Shown here piece by piece: positions 1 through 9,091 of a DNA stretch of 64,000 nucleotides (its first letter is position 1; each line of letters opens with the position of its first letter). The DNA is from Primorskyibacter aestuariivivens. GTDB lineage: Bacteria > Pseudomonadota > Alphaproteobacteria > Rhodobacterales > Rhodobacteraceae. The stretch lies in contig NZ_JAQIOZ010000007.1 of NCBI RefSeq assembly GCF_028023675.1, positions 1 to 64,000 on the forward strand. Reading direction: 5' to 3'. The notes beneath the pieces were generated by a model that worked only from the letters and a program-made list of their open reading frames with translations, ran no database searches and was not told where the DNA came from. The position numbers and the translations under genes are program-made.

Positions 1-299
<299 letters not shown>

Positions 300-487
300 G
301 AAATACAGTTGCTAAGGGGCTGGGTCACCTTCGCTACAACTATGCTCGCAAAAATAGCTGCGGTTTGGTGGGAAGGCAGTTCATGCCACTGGCTCAGTTG
401 GTGCGACACGGCACTGGCCAAGAAGGCGGAAACCACGCATGCTAAGGCGTCTTGAAATGGTCGGAAACAGAGCGAAACGGACGCCGC

Positions 488-1195
488 ATGTCTGAACCGG
501 CATATCGCACGCGCGGGCTGACGAAAGTCTACGGCGAAGGCCGTTCCGCAGTGCATGCGCTGCGCGGGGTCGATCTCGATATCCCGCAGGGTGAAATCGT
601 CGTATTGCTGGGGCCTTCGGGGTCGGGAAAGTCCACGCTTCTGAATATCATTGGTGGGCTGGACCACGCGACCGACGGCACCGCGCAGTTTCGGGACAGG
701 TGCCTGACCGACATGACTGATGCGCAGCTCACCCGGTATCGGCGCGACCATGTCGGCTTTGTTTTCCAGTTCTACAACCTGATGCCCAGTCTGACGGCGC
801 GGGAGAACGTAGAACTTGTGACCGAAATTGCCGCAGATCCGATGGATCCGGACGAAGCGCTGGATCTTGTCGGGCTGCGCGCGCGCAGCGACCATTTCCC
901 GGCCCAATTGTCAGGCGGCGAACAGCAACGCGTCGCGATCGCGCGCGCCATCGCCAAGCAGCCGGACGTGCTGTTCTGCGACGAACCCACCGGTGCGCTG
1001 GACAGCGCGACAGGGCGCGCGGTGCTCAAGGTGCTCAGCGACGTCAATGCGCGGCTGGGCTCGACGGTGCTCATGGTCACCCATGCCGCGAGCACCGCGG
1101 CTATGGCCCACCGGGTCATCCATTTTGCCGATGGCAAGATCCGCGAAATCATCCGGAACGAGACCCGCGTGCCCGCCGAGGAGATCGAGTGGTGA
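488..1195 (+). CDS. ABC transporter ATP-binding protein (MacB/LolD type)
   Basis: Cytoplasmic ATPase of 235 aa that powers the FtsX-type permease encoded next. Walker A is GPSGSGKST at residues 42-50, the Q-loop is near 94, the signature LSGGEQQR is at 141-148, Walker B is VLFCDEP at 161-167 and the switch histidine is H199. This composition is typical of the MacB/LolD/FtsE subfamily. I chose ATG 488 because the homologous region starts there; the frame stays open upstream to a TTG at 452. The stop overlaps the permease start as GTGA, so the two are translationally coupled. Operon with the permease and a membrane-fusion protein (488-4796). The exported substrate cannot be told from sequence. 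The IS remnants lie directly upstream. Confidence 0.92.
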   Translation: MSEPAYRTRGLTKVYGEGRSAVHALRGVDLDIPQGEIVVLLGPSGSGKSTLLNIIGGLDHATDGTAQFRDRCLTDMTDAQLTRYRRDHVGFVFQFYNLMPSLTARENVELVTEIAADPMDPDEALDLVGLRARSDHFPAQLSGGEQQRVAIARAIAKQPDVLFCDEPTGALDSATGRAVLKVLSDVNARLGSTVLMVTHAASTAAMAHRVIHFADGKIREIIRNETRVPAEEIEW

Positions 1196-3555
1196 ACCCG
1201 CTGGACCGCAAACTCCTGCGTGACCTCTGGCGGCTCAAGGGGCAGGCCATCGCCATCGCCGCGGTGATTGCGGTGGGGGTGCTGATGCTGGTTATGATGA
1301 CCGGCCTTGCCGCCTCGCTTTCCGAAACGCGGGATGCCTATTACGAACGGTATCGGCTGGCCGATGTCTTCGCGCCGGTCGCCCGTGCGCCGGAACGGAT
1401 TGGCGACCGGCTTGGCAATATCGGGGGTGTCGCCACGGTGCAGACCCGTGTGGTGGGCCGTGCATTGATTACCATCCCGGGGCGGACATTGCCGGTGCAG
1501 GCCCGGGCCTTGTCCTTGCCGGATCGCGGTGCACCACGGCTGAATGATGTCTACCTGACGGATGGGCGCATGCCTGCGCCGGGACATCCGGACGAAATCC
1601 TGCTGCTCAGGAGTTTCGCACGCGCTCATGATCTGACACCGGGCGACACAATTCGCACCACGATGAACGGGGCCCGCCGCAGCTTTGATATCGTGGGGCT
1701 CGCCCAGAGCCCTGAATTTCTCTACACGACCGCGCCGGGCGAAATCGTGCCGGATGATGCGCGTTTCGGCGTGATCTGGATGAGCCGTTCCAGCCTGGCC
1801 GCCGCCTATGACATGGCAGGAGCCTTCAACGAAGCCTTGCTCGGCCTAACCCGGGACGCGCTTGAAGCCGAGGTGCTTGCCACGGTTGACCGCTTGTTGG
1901 AGCCCTATGGCGGAGCGGCGGCCTATGCCCGCGCTGAGCAGTTTTCCAATCGCTTCGTGACGGAGGAAATCAACGGTATCGGGGTGACCGCGCTTTTCAT
2001 TCCTCCGGTCTTTCTCGCGGTGGCGGCGTTCCTGCTTTACATCGTGATCAGCCGCCTGGTTCAGGCTGAACGTGAGGAGATCGGTTTGTTGAAGGCGTTC
2101 GGATATACCAATTCGCAGGTCGGGACGCACTATTTCAAGCTGATCCTCGTGATCGCAGTCGGCGGTGCCCTTGCCGGGTGTTTCGGCGGGATCGCGGCGG
2201 GCCGCGCCATGACGGAACTCTACACGATCTATTACAAGTTTCCCTTTCTGGTGTTCCGCCTGGAGCCCCTCTCCTTTGTCGTGGGAGTCAGCGTCAGTAT
2301 CCTTTCAGCGTCAACCGGGGGACTGTTCGTGATGCGGCGCATCTTTGCGCTGGCCCCGGCCGAGGCCATGCGCCCCGCCGCGCCGCCGAATTACAGCCGG
2401 TCCGGGCGCATCGGTCAGGGTCTTGCCCATTGGCTTGACCAGCCCAGCCGCATGGTGCTGCGCCGGATCACGCGCCAGCCGATCCGGATGGCGGGGGCCG
2501 TCGTCGGCATTGCCTGTGGGATGGCGCTGTCCTCGGCGATGACCACGCTTTATGCCGGGTTTGACCGCACCATCGATCTTACCTTTTCCGTCATCGACCG
2601 GAGCGATGTGGCCGTTACCTTTACGCATCCGGTGAGTGAAAAGACGCTTTTTGAACTCGCACGGCTGGACGGTGTGCAAAGGGTGGAACCCGTCCGCCAC
2701 GTGGCCGCCGTTCTCCGTCACGGGCTGCGCACGCATCGCGGATCGGTCACCGGCCTGCCCCCCGATCCTGAACTAAACCGGGCACTGGATGCCGACGCTG
2801 TCCCGATCAGGCTGCCGCCTGATGGCGTGATCCTGTCGGATGTGCTGGCGCGTAAGCTCGCGATCTCCCCCGGTCAGGTTCTCACCGTGGATGTGCGCGA
2901 AGGGCGACGTCCGACCTTGCATATACCCGTTGCGGGCACTGCGGAGTCTCTTCTGGGCGCGCCGGCCTATATGAATATCGCAGCCTTGAACCGGGCGATG
3001 CGGGAACCCCGGCGTGTCTCGGGTGTCAACCTGATCATTGATGAAGCACAGAACGCGTCGGTCCACGGCGCGCTGCAGAACATGCCCGCCGTTGCCGGGG
3101 TCAGCCTGAAATCCGAGGCGCGGGCCGCGTTTGAAACACTGATGAACGAAGGGGCGGGAGCGACACGCTATGTCATGGGGGCTATTGCTTTCGTGATTAC
3201 CTTTGGCATCGTCTATAACGCCGCGCGCGTGGCGCTGGCCGAACGCGCCCGGGATCTCGCCTCGCTTCGCGTTATCGGTTTCACCCGCGGCGAGACGGCC
3301 TTTGTCCTGCTGGGGGAATTGGCTGTTGTGACGTTGGTCGCGCTGCCGCTGGGGGCCGCTTTGGGATATGTGCTGTCTTTTGCAATCGCCGCTGGCTTTT
3401 CAACGGACCTTTACCAGATCCCCATCCTTTTCGATCCTGCCAGCTATGGTCTTGCGGCGCTGGTCGTGCTGGGAGCGGCGCTTGTCTCTGGACTGGTGGT
3501 CAAGCGTGACCTCGATCGTACCGATCTGGTTGCGACCCTGAAAACACGGGAGTGA
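1192..3555 (+). CDS. ABC transporter permease, double FtsX domain
   Basis: Inner-membrane permease of about 787 aa. It has an N-terminal transmembrane helix ([19 protein letters not shown] near residues 20-40), a large periplasmic domain, three helices around residues 265-390, a second periplasmic domain and three C-terminal helices. This is the duplicated FtsX arrangement of large lipoprotein/efflux-type permeases. GTG 1192 overlaps the ATPase stop by four bases and has GAGGAG 8 nt upstream; GTG 1189 is also possible. It should pair with the upstream ATPase and the downstream fusion protein as a mechanotransmission-type exporter. Its length exceeds classical MacB (about 650 aa), and the ATPase is separate rather than fused. 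Confidence 0.9.
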   Translation: MNPLDRKLLRDLWRLKGQAIAIAAVIAVGVLMLVMMTGLAASLSETRDAYYERYRLADVFAPVARAPERIGDRLGNIGGVATVQTRVVGRALITIPGRTLPVQARALSLPDRGAPRLNDVYLTDGRMPAPGHPDEILLLRSFARAHDLTPGDTIRTTMNGARRSFDIVGLAQSPEFLYTTAPGEIVPDDARFGVIWMSRSSLAAAYDMAGAFNEALLGLTRDALEAEVLATVDRLLEPYGGAAAYARAEQFSNRFVTEEINGIGVTALFIPPVFLAVAAFLLYIVISRLVQAEREEIGLLKAFGYTNSQVGTHYFKLILVIAVGGALAGCFGGIAAGRAMTELYTIYYKFPFLVFRLEPLSFVVGVSVSILSASTGGLFVMRRIFALAPAEAMRPAAPPNYSRSGRIGQGLAHWLDQPSRMVLRRITRQPIRMAGAVVGIACGMALSSAMTTLYAGFDRTIDLTFSVIDRSDVAVTFTHPVSEKTLFELARLDGVQRVEPVRHVAAVLRHGLRTHRGSVTGLPPDPELNRALDADAVPIRLPPDGVILSDVLARKLAISPGQVLTVDVREGRRPTLHIPVAGTAESLLGAPAYMNIAALNRAMREPRRVSGVNLIIDEAQNASVHGALQNMPAVAGVSLKSEARAAFETLMNEGAGATRYVMGAIAFVITFGIVYNAARVALAERARDLASLRVIGFTRGETAFVLLGELAVVTLVALPLGAALGYVLSFAIAAGFSTDLYQIPILFDPASYGLAALVVLGAALVSGLVVKRDLDRTDLVATLKTRE

Positions 3556-3560
3556 ACGGC

Positions 3561-4796
3561 ATGCCGAAACACAAGAAGATATCGCGTGCATTTCTGACTC
3601 TTGCGGCACTGACGCTGGTTGCCGCGGGGCTTGCCGCCGCCTTCTGGCCCCGTCCGGTTTTGGTTGATCTGGGCGAGGTCACCCAGGGACCAATGGTCGT
3701 GACCATAGACGAAGAAGGCCGCACCCGCGTGCGAGAACCCTTTATCGTCTCCACGCCTGTCGCCGGTCGCTTGCAGAGAGTGCAGGTCCACCCCGGCGAT
3801 CCGGTCATCAAGGATGAAACGGTAGTGGCACATATGCTCCCCACCAATCCCGCGGCGCTGGACCTACGCACCCGGGAACAGGCGCAGGCCATGGTTCAGG
3901 CCGCCGAGGCCGCCCTGCGCGTGGCCAAGGCGGATCACAATTCAGCCCTTGCCAGCCTGGACCTCGCCCGCACCGAATTGCAGAGGACCGAGACGCTGGC
4001 CGAACGCGAGATTGCCAGTGCCGCGGCGCTGGAGCGCAAAAGACAAAGCTTTCGCATTGCCGAAGCACAGGCCCAGACCACCGAAGCCGCCATCGCCATG
4101 CGCGAGGCCGATCTGGCCAATGCCCGCGCCCGGCTCATCGATTTTGACGATCGCGCGCCGCGCGGCGCGGATGGCGTGACAAATGGCGGGGATATTCCGC
4201 TGTACGCCCCGGCAAATGGGCGCGTGTTGCGGGTGATGCAGGAAAGCGAAACCACCCTGCCTGCTGGAGCCCCGGTGATGGAGATCGGCAATGTCGAAGA
4301 CGATCTTGAGGTCGTTGTCGAGCTGATTTCATCCGACGCAGTAAAGATCAGGGTGGGTGACCGGGTGATCATCGACAACTGGGGCGGACCGGTCACGCTG
4401 GACGGGGAGGTGCGCCGCATCGATCCGCTGGCCATCAGCAAGTATTCTGCCCTCGGGGTAGAGGAACAGCGCGTTCCAATAACAGTTGCCCTGACCGGTC
4501 CGTCGGAGACACACCGCGCGCTTGGTCACGGTTACCGGATCGAGGCACGCATCATCGTCTGGCAATCCGACAACGCAATACGTGTTCCCTCAAGCGCGCT
4601 GTTCCGGGAGCGCGGGTCTTGGGCGGCGTTTACAGCCCATGACGGTCTGGCGCATCTGACACCAGTGGAGATCGGTCACAATAACGGGCGCGTTGCTGAG
4701 GTGTTGAATGGTCTGGAGTCCGGAGATCAGGTCATCCTCTATCCGTCCGCTGCGGTTCGGGACCGGATAGCCATTGCCGAGCGGGTAGCAGAATGA
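3561..4796 (+). CDS. HlyD/MacA-type periplasmic adaptor (membrane-fusion protein)
   Basis: Protein of 411 aa with an N-terminal signal anchor (residues about 8-30). Next come a first half lipoyl/barrel strand (PVAGRLQRVQVHPGDPV), a long alanine- and glutamate-rich coiled-coil hairpin at about residues 90-200, a second lipoyl half (YAPANGRVLRVMQESETTLP) and C-terminal beta-barrel domains. It should link the permease to an outer-membrane TolC channel, which is not encoded here. ATG 3561 has GGGAG 8 nt upstream; a GTG at 3552 overlaps the permease stop. Last gene of the operon. The hairpin is long enough to reach TolC as in MacA, but no substrate can be predicted. Confidence 0.9.
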   Translation: MPKHKKISRAFLTLAALTLVAAGLAAAFWPRPVLVDLGEVTQGPMVVTIDEEGRTRVREPFIVSTPVAGRLQRVQVHPGDPVIKDETVVAHMLPTNPAALDLRTREQAQAMVQAAEAALRVAKADHNSALASLDLARTELQRTETLAEREIASAAALERKRQSFRIAEAQAQTTEAAIAMREADLANARARLIDFDDRAPRGADGVTNGGDIPLYAPANGRVLRVMQESETTLPAGAPVMEIGNVEDDLEVVVELISSDAVKIRVGDRVIIDNWGGPVTLDGEVRRIDPLAISKYSALGVEEQRVPITVALTGPSETHRALGHGYRIEARIIVWQSDNAIRVPSSALFRERGSWAAFTAHDGLAHLTPVEIGHNNGRVAEVLNGLESGDQVILYPSAAVRDRIAIAERVAE

Positions 4797-5228
4797 AGCG
4801 GGCGGAATTCGGCGGACGCCGTCCAGCGTGAAAAGCCACGTGCCCGTTCAGAGTCATTGAGATTGGGCCATGTTGACAAAACGGATCCACATCTGACTTT
4901 CGTCATGTTTCATACGTGGACACCGCCTTTGCAGGCGGCGCATCACGTCCAGCGTCCTCGTCCCGCCCGGCTTCGCGCTGACTTCCTGGGCCGTCAGGTT
5001 CGCGATGGGCTGAAGCGTCCAGCAGGCAAGGTGGCGCTGCGCGTCATTGTCGGACGTGGCCAAGGTCAAGCGAGTCTGCTCTTTAACCGTGTTCTGAATG
5101 CCGGATGCATCCCGAAGCCTTGCTCCGAGGTTGGTCAGCGATGCGCCGTTTGATTAGGGTGCCTGTAGCCTGCCAACACTGTTCCGGTCCTTCGCCGCGA
5201 CTGGAAGAAATCCAAAGGGAGCCGCTGC
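4797..5228. other. Intergenic region upstream of metF, no convincing gene
   Basis: This stretch of 432 bases separates the efflux operon from metF. A minus-strand frame ending at 4854 (about 85 codons if extended upstream) has protein-like composition but no start with a ribosome binding site and no family I recognise. It may be decay of a former gene. I looked for the conserved cores of SAM-II, SAH and cobalamin riboswitches and saw none. No strong terminator hairpin with a T-tract was found. Confidence 0.4.
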
Positions 5229-6119
5229 ATGGACGCACCATTCCAGACCGACCAACCCCAGGACGCTCTACTGCGCACTCTCTACGAGGCACAGGAGCGC
5301 CTGCCGCTGAGCTTCGAGGTGTTTCCGCCGAAGAACGCGACCGGACGCGCTGCGCTCGAACAGACGGTCGATCATCTTGCCCCCCTGGCGCAGCACGGCT
5401 TCTCTGTTACGATGGCGCGGGGCGGCGCGACGCGGGACGGCACGGTCGAGACCGTGACCGACATCGCCGCACGCACGGGACGCCCGGTCATGGCGCATCT
5501 GGTCTCCCTGGGCCTCACGCGAGATGAGGCGCTGCAGACGGCTGACCAGCTCTGGCGGCGCGGCATCCGTCACATTCTTGCGCTGCGCGGTGACCGCCCA
5601 GACGGCGCCTTTCCGCCGGGTTTTGCCTATGCCTCAGAGCTTGTCGCGGCTCTGCGCGCGCAGCACGACTTTGAGATTGCGGTGGCCGCGCATCCCGAAA
5701 CACACCCGGAAGCGGACAGTCCGGAACAAGACATCGATCATCTAAAACGCAAGCTGGATGCCGGGGCTGAAACGGTCTATTGCCAGTTCGCCCTGGACCC
5801 GGCGGCTTATGGCCGGTTCGTTGAGGCGTGTGCGAAGCGCGGGATCAACGTGCCTATCATCCCGGGTCTGATGCCGTTGGAAGGGTGGTCCCGTGTCAGA
5901 CGTTTCGCCCTGATGAACGGGGCGGTGGTGCCTGACTGGCTTGATCACATGTTCGCACGAGCCGCGGCCAACCCGGAGATTGAGCCTTATCTTGCGGCTG
6001 CCATCACCGTGGAACATGCGCGGCACCTTGTGGCCTATGGTGCCCCGGCGATCCATGTTTACACGATGAACCGCTGGCCGCTGCCGATGGCTCTGGCAAG
6101 CTTTGTGGGGCAGAGGTGA
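5229..6119 (+). CDS. metF: 5,10-methylenetetrahydrofolate reductase
   Basis: Cytoplasmic flavoprotein of 296 aa that reduces 5,10-methylene-THF to 5-methyl-THF, the methyl donor for methionine synthesis. It reads as a TIM-barrel MTHFR: SFEVFPPKN near residue 29 (with the catalytic glutamate), ALRGDRPDG near 117-125, a YCQF motif and PIIPGLMPL. Length matches bacterial MetF. The ATG is preceded by AGGGAG with about 8 nt spacing. It stands alone on this strand, with no methionine synthase beside it. The motifs are slightly divergent from E. coli MetF, as is usual in Rhodobacteraceae, where a paralogue can serve one-carbon oxidation. That alternative role is inference. Confidence 0.9.
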   Translation: MDAPFQTDQPQDALLRTLYEAQERLPLSFEVFPPKNATGRAALEQTVDHLAPLAQHGFSVTMARGGATRDGTVETVTDIAARTGRPVMAHLVSLGLTRDEALQTADQLWRRGIRHILALRGDRPDGAFPPGFAYASELVAALRAQHDFEIAVAAHPETHPEADSPEQDIDHLKRKLDAGAETVYCQFALDPAAYGRFVEACAKRGINVPIIPGLMPLEGWSRVRRFALMNGAVVPDWLDHMFARAAANPEIEPYLAAAITVEHARHLVAYGAPAIHVYTMNRWPLPMALASFVGQR

Positions 6120-6215
6120 GACGGATCGTCGAGGGGGTGACCCGATGCCTTCCGCGAAAGGCGCGATGATCCCGGGGGCGCGCCCAGGCGTGAACACCCA
6201 GCTGAATGGATATCT

Positions 6216-6380
6216 TCAAATCTGGCCCTCGATGCCGTCGATGTCGATCTTGGCGCGACCTTCCGGAAAGGAGGCCAGGCGGATCAAAACTCTGTCCCAA
6301 TAGCCTGCAGGGACACAGCGTCCGGTGTCCCGGTCGCCGCTGATCCCTTCGATTTCTGGAAATTTCTCATCCCACACCAT
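6216..6380 (-). CDS. Possible small protein of 54 aa, unknown
   Basis: The minus strand holds an open frame from ATG 6380 to TGA 6216, encoding a 54-residue acidic peptide. It begins MVWDEKFPEI, contains GYWDRVLIRLASFPEGRAKI and ends DGIEGQI. The composition (charged, aromatic, low cysteine) is more protein-like than that of overlapping frames. It lies directly downstream of the polysaccharide deacetylase in the same orientation. GGAAG abuts the ATG, which is too close for a normal ribosome binding site; the frame extends upstream to about 6425 without another ATG, so the true start may be a rare codon. It may be a small gene or a truncated one. Confidence 0.35.
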   Translation of the reverse strand: MVWDEKFPEIEGISGDRDTGRCVPAGYWDRVLIRLASFPEGRAKIDIDGIEGQI

Positions 6381-6420
6381 CTTCCGGCGATGAACCGACA
6401 GGCACCAGATGGGTGAAATC

Positions 6421-7179
6421 TCAGGACGTCACGCGCGTGAAGCGCCGTGTTTGCCAGACCGGCCATCCGAGGATCTGGCTCACGGTCACGAAGCGCATGC
6501 CGCGTTTCGCCAGGCCGTCCAGCGTGCCGGGCATGGCGTCGATTGTGCCGCGATGGATATCATGGCTCAGGATGATCGCACCCTTGTGGCTGTGTTTGAG
6601 AATACGCCGCGCCACGACCGAGGCACCGGGCCGCCGCCAATCCGCCGGGTCGACCGACCACAGCACCGTGGGCAGTTTGCGCCCCTTGTGCAGCCATGTA
6701 CGCTGGGCCCGTGTGAACGCGCCATAGGGCGGGCGGAAAGTGACCGGCGGGCGGCCTGTGGCGTTCCAGATTGCCATCGTGGTCTTGTCGATCTCGTTGA
6801 GCACATGTGTGTTGCCGAGCTTATTGAGAAACGGGTGCGACCAGCTGTGATTGCCGATCTCATGGCCTTCATCGGCGATGCGCTTGGCGATCTCGGGCCA
6901 GGTCACGACGCGGTTGCCGATCAGGTAGAAGGTCGCCTTGATATTGCGTTCGCGCAGCATATCGAGCAATCGCGGCGTGTTGCGCGGATGCGGCCCGTCG
7001 TCAAAGGTCATCGCCACCACTGGCGAGGGCGTGCGCACCGCGGTGATCGTGGCCGCATCGCGTTCGACAATGTCATTGGGCAGGGCAATCATCGCCCGTG
7101 CCTCGGCCGCCGCTGGCAGCAACCCGGCCGCAGCAAATCCGGCCCCGCCAATCAGGGCCTCCCGTCGTGTTACTCGCAC
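6421..7179 (-). CDS. Polysaccharide deacetylase (NodB family), exported by Tat
   Basis: Predicted periplasmic carbohydrate esterase 4 enzyme of 252 aa that removes N- or O-acetyl groups from a glycan. The NodB signature is present: TFDDGP at about residues 58-63 (catalytic and metal-binding aspartates) and the HSWSH motif at 111-115 for metal binding. GTG 7179 is chosen because GGGAGGG lies 7 nt upstream and the protein then opens with TRREALIGGAGFAAAG, a twin-arginine-like signal peptide ending at an A-E-A-R-A site. The frame is open further upstream, but that part shows no homology-like sequence. Substrate unknown; peptidoglycan or an exopolysaccharide are options. Confidence 0.87.
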   Translation of the reverse strand: MRVTRREALIGGAGFAAAGLLPAAAEARAMIALPNDIVERDAATITAVRTPSPVVAMTFDDGPHPRNTPRLLDMLRERNIKATFYLIGNRVVTWPEIAKRIADEGHEIGNHSWSHPFLNKLGNTHVLNEIDKTTMAIWNATGRPPVTFRPPYGAFTRAQRTWLHKGRKLPTVLWSVDPADWRRPGASVVARRILKHSHKGAIILSHDIHRGTIDAMPGTLDGLAKRGMRFVTVSQILGWPVWQTRRFTRVTS

Positions 7180-7442
7180 ATACAATCCCTCCCCAGGGGC
7201 GCGGCGGCAGACCGCGCAGCGTTCCAGTCGGTTCTTAGGAGGGTACGCCAAGGCGCTGAAATCAAAGCGTTTTTTGAATTGGCCCTGTTGCCCTATGGGC
7301 TTGGCCGCATTGGGCCACAGTATCTTGTGGTTGTGCGGGCGGGTCTGTGGCGAAAAAGCTGCAACTTTTTCACCCAATCGTGCTTGACGCGCCCCGCGCC
7401 CCCGCCTAAAAGCGCCCTCACGCTTCATATAGAAGCCAAAGC

Positions 7443-7519
7443 GCGGTTGTAGCTCAGTTGGTTAGAGTGCCGGCCTGTCACGCCGGAGGTCGCGGGTTCG
7501 AGCCCCGTCAACCGCGCCA
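7443..7519 (+). tRNA. tRNA-Asp (anticodon GTC), copy 1
   Basis: A 77-nt cloverleaf including an encoded CCA end (7517-7519). The acceptor stem is GCGGTTG paired with CAACCGC, and the D-arm begins TAGCTCAGTTGG. The anticodon stem CCGGC/GCCGG encloses CTGTCAC with anticodon GTC, and the T-loop is GGTTCGAGCCC. The 77 bases are identical to the second copy at 7901-7977. A promoter was not identified; the short spacing suggests the two copies could be cotranscribed. Confidence 0.97.
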
Positions 7520-7589
7520 CTTTTCTTCCCGATCTCCACAGTTTGTGAACGCGCGCGCGCTCGGTGTTTTTGCGTGAACGGTCGGCATA

Positions 7590-7840
7590 TACCCGGCGCG
7601 GAATCAAGGCGAAGCCGCCGCGCCATCGCCATGCCAAGGGCATGCTTTCGGCATGACCCGCCCCAACGGGGAGGCGAATTGTCGACGTATGCGCGTCGCT
7701 CGGACCGCATTCGGATTTGGCTGGCATAAAGTGCCCATCACAGCTGTCGGATCGCCACCCCAAGGGGTGGCGATAGCGCGGCCTACTGCTTCTGGCCAAT
7801 CGAGTAGCTCGGCGTCAGCCGCAAGGGGCGCGGGGCAATT
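7590..7840 (+). repeat. Diverged dispersed intergenic repeat, copy A (between the tRNA-Asp genes)
   Basis: This stretch shares an ordered set of blocks with the reverse complement of 10046-10335: GCGCGGAATC followed by a GAAG-rich segment, a CATGCC-AGGCATGC-TTCGGCATGAC hairpin block, GGATTTGGC-GGCATAAAG, and CATCAC-A-GCTGGATCGCC-type sequence. The match is imperfect and contains insertions and deletions. Several short palindromes lie inside (for example GCCACCCC/GGGGTGGC). No coding function is evident, although antisense frames run through it. It is probably one of the REP-like intergenic elements scattered through Rhodobacteraceae genomes. Confidence 0.6.
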
Positions 7841-7900
7841 CGCGTGCGGGGCATTTTTTGCATTGACGCCCGCGCGCGCATCGCCTATCCCGCCCCTCAC

Positions 7901-7977
7901 GCGGTTGTAGCTCAGTTGGTTAGAGTGCCGGCCTGTCACGCCGGAGGTCGCGGGTTCGAGCCCCGTCAACCGCGCCA
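7901..7977 (+). tRNA. tRNA-Asp (anticodon GTC), copy 2
   Basis: Identical in all 77 bases to the copy at 7443-7519, with encoded CCA at 7975-7977. Acceptor, D, anticodon (GTC in CTGTCAC) and T arms are all complete. The flanking sequences of the two copies are not alike beyond a few bases, so the duplication is old or the copies are kept identical by gene conversion. Confidence 0.97.
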
Positions 7978-8004
7978 TTCCTTCCCTTAACATCGGTGAT
8001 CAGA

Positions 8005-8232
8005 ATGGCGTTTCTTGACCGCATCTCATGGACCATTGCATTGCTGCTCGCCCTGACGCTGGGATTGGCCCCCTTCGTGCCGGAACCGCATATCTGGGAA
8101 AAGCTCAGCATGCTGGCGGCGGGGAAGCTGCGCGCGCCCATCGACATGCTTGATCTTGCCATGCATGGCGCGCCCTGGCTGCTGCTGCTGGCCAAGGGGC
8201 TGCGCGCCGTGAAAGGCCGCTCAGTGGGTTAA
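8005..8232 (+). CDS. Small membrane protein, conserved hypothetical
   Basis: A 75-aa protein with two hydrophobic segments, about residues 9-24 (ISWTIALLLALTLGLAPF) and 52-63 (HGAPWLLLLAKGL). They are joined by a short polar part containing PEPHIWEKLSMLAAGKL. Similar short proteins in Rhodobacteraceae are often labelled 'RND transporter', but nothing here supports that function. ATG 8005 is preferred over an in-frame GTG at 7996. The stop overlaps the end of the convergent sulfotransferase-like gene by four bases. Confidence 0.7.
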   Translation: MAFLDRISWTIALLLALTLGLAPFVPEPHIWEKLSMLAAGKLRAPIDMLDLAMHGAPWLLLLAKGLRAVKGRSVG

Positions 8233-8990
8233 TCCGCCCCCTCATAGACATAGCCCATCGCCGCCTCCGTCCCCGGATCGAGCCGCGACAGCATATAGGC
8301 GCGGTCCTCTGCGCTCATCTCTGCGGGCGTCTCGGGGCGGGTCTCCACCGCTGGTTTGAACTTGGCCCCCAGCCGTTTCGTGACCGGCTTGAACCCGTCC
8401 CGCGCGGGCAGGTCCAGCCCTGTGCCCAGATCGTCCAGAAACGCCTCTGGCGCGGCCAGAACGGCCTCCATCCGCACGAAAACCACGCTGGGATGGCGCA
8501 GCGCGAAACTGAGCAGCGTGGCCATCTTCACCGCGCGCAGCTCGAACAGATCGGCGAACATCGCCCCCGTCACCGGGTGCCGGTCGGCCTGCAGCGGCTG
8601 GCCGCGATATTCCGGGGCGTCGGCCCAGGGGAAGTAACGCGGCCGGTCCACCCGGGTGTCCCATGGTGCGCGGATAAACTCGGAAAACCCCAGCGCCTGC
8701 AACGGCGGGCGGGCGTGCCAGGGTTTCGCATGCATCGACAGCGCCCAGCGGTTGGCGGCGCGGAAGCTGCAAATCACCGTCAAATCCGCCGGAATGGCCA
8801 GCATGCCCGGCACCCCATGTTTCCAGCCCAGAACCTCGGAATTCTCAAGCGCGCAATTATTGTCCACCAGCCGCTTGACATAGTTGGTGCCCGAGGACCG
8901 TTCGCCCATCACCTGAAACCGCCGCGAGGCCGAGCCACTGTGCCGGATCGCCCAGCCGCGCTCGCGCAGGTCTGTCATTATGTCACTCAT
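8229..8990 (-). CDS. Sulfotransferase-like protein
   Basis: Predicted protein of 253 aa. An N-terminal strand-loop segment, VMGERSSGTNYVKRL near residues 27-41, resembles the PAPS-phosphate-binding loop of sulfotransferase-fold proteins of marine alphaproteobacteria (ERSSGTNY). The rest (tryptophan- and arginine-rich with FVRMEAVLAAPEAFLDDL) fits the same fold, in which a later serine/arginine pair binds the 3'-phosphate. ATG 8990 is chosen over an upstream frame extension because homologous sequence starts there and AGGG precedes it. It is divergent from a glycosyltransferase gene 100 bp away, suggesting a joint role in decorating a surface glycan. That role is inference. Confidence 0.6.
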   Translation of the reverse strand: MSDIMTDLRERGWAIRHSGSASRRFQVMGERSSGTNYVKRLVDNNCALENSEVLGWKHGVPGMLAIPADLTVICSFRAANRWALSMHAKPWHARPPLQALGFSEFIRAPWDTRVDRPRYFPWADAPEYRGQPLQADRHPVTGAMFADLFELRAVKMATLLSFALRHPSVVFVRMEAVLAAPEAFLDDLGTGLDLPARDGFKPVTKRLGAKFKPAVETRPETPAEMSAEDRAYMLSRLDPGTEAAMGYVYEGAD

Positions 8991-9091
8991 GCCTGTCCCT
9001 GCTCTTTGCCATTTCCCGAGGGCGGTTAACCCGCTATTCTGACCCAAAGAGGTAAAGGGGCGCCAAGCCCCGCGCAAGAGCAGGACATATC

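Noticed and set aside
4854-5069. Minus-strand frame upstream of metF that looks partly protein-like
   Set aside because: No start with a ribosome binding site and no recognisable family; kept only as a remark in the intergenic entry.
4850-5228. Possible methionine-related riboswitch before metF
   Set aside because: I could not find the conserved cores of SAM-II, SAH or cobalamin riboswitches; a covariance-model search would be decisive.
7443-7977. tRNA-Asp as a phage or island integration site
   Set aside because: No integrase gene, no direct repeat of the tRNA 3' end and no phage genes nearby.
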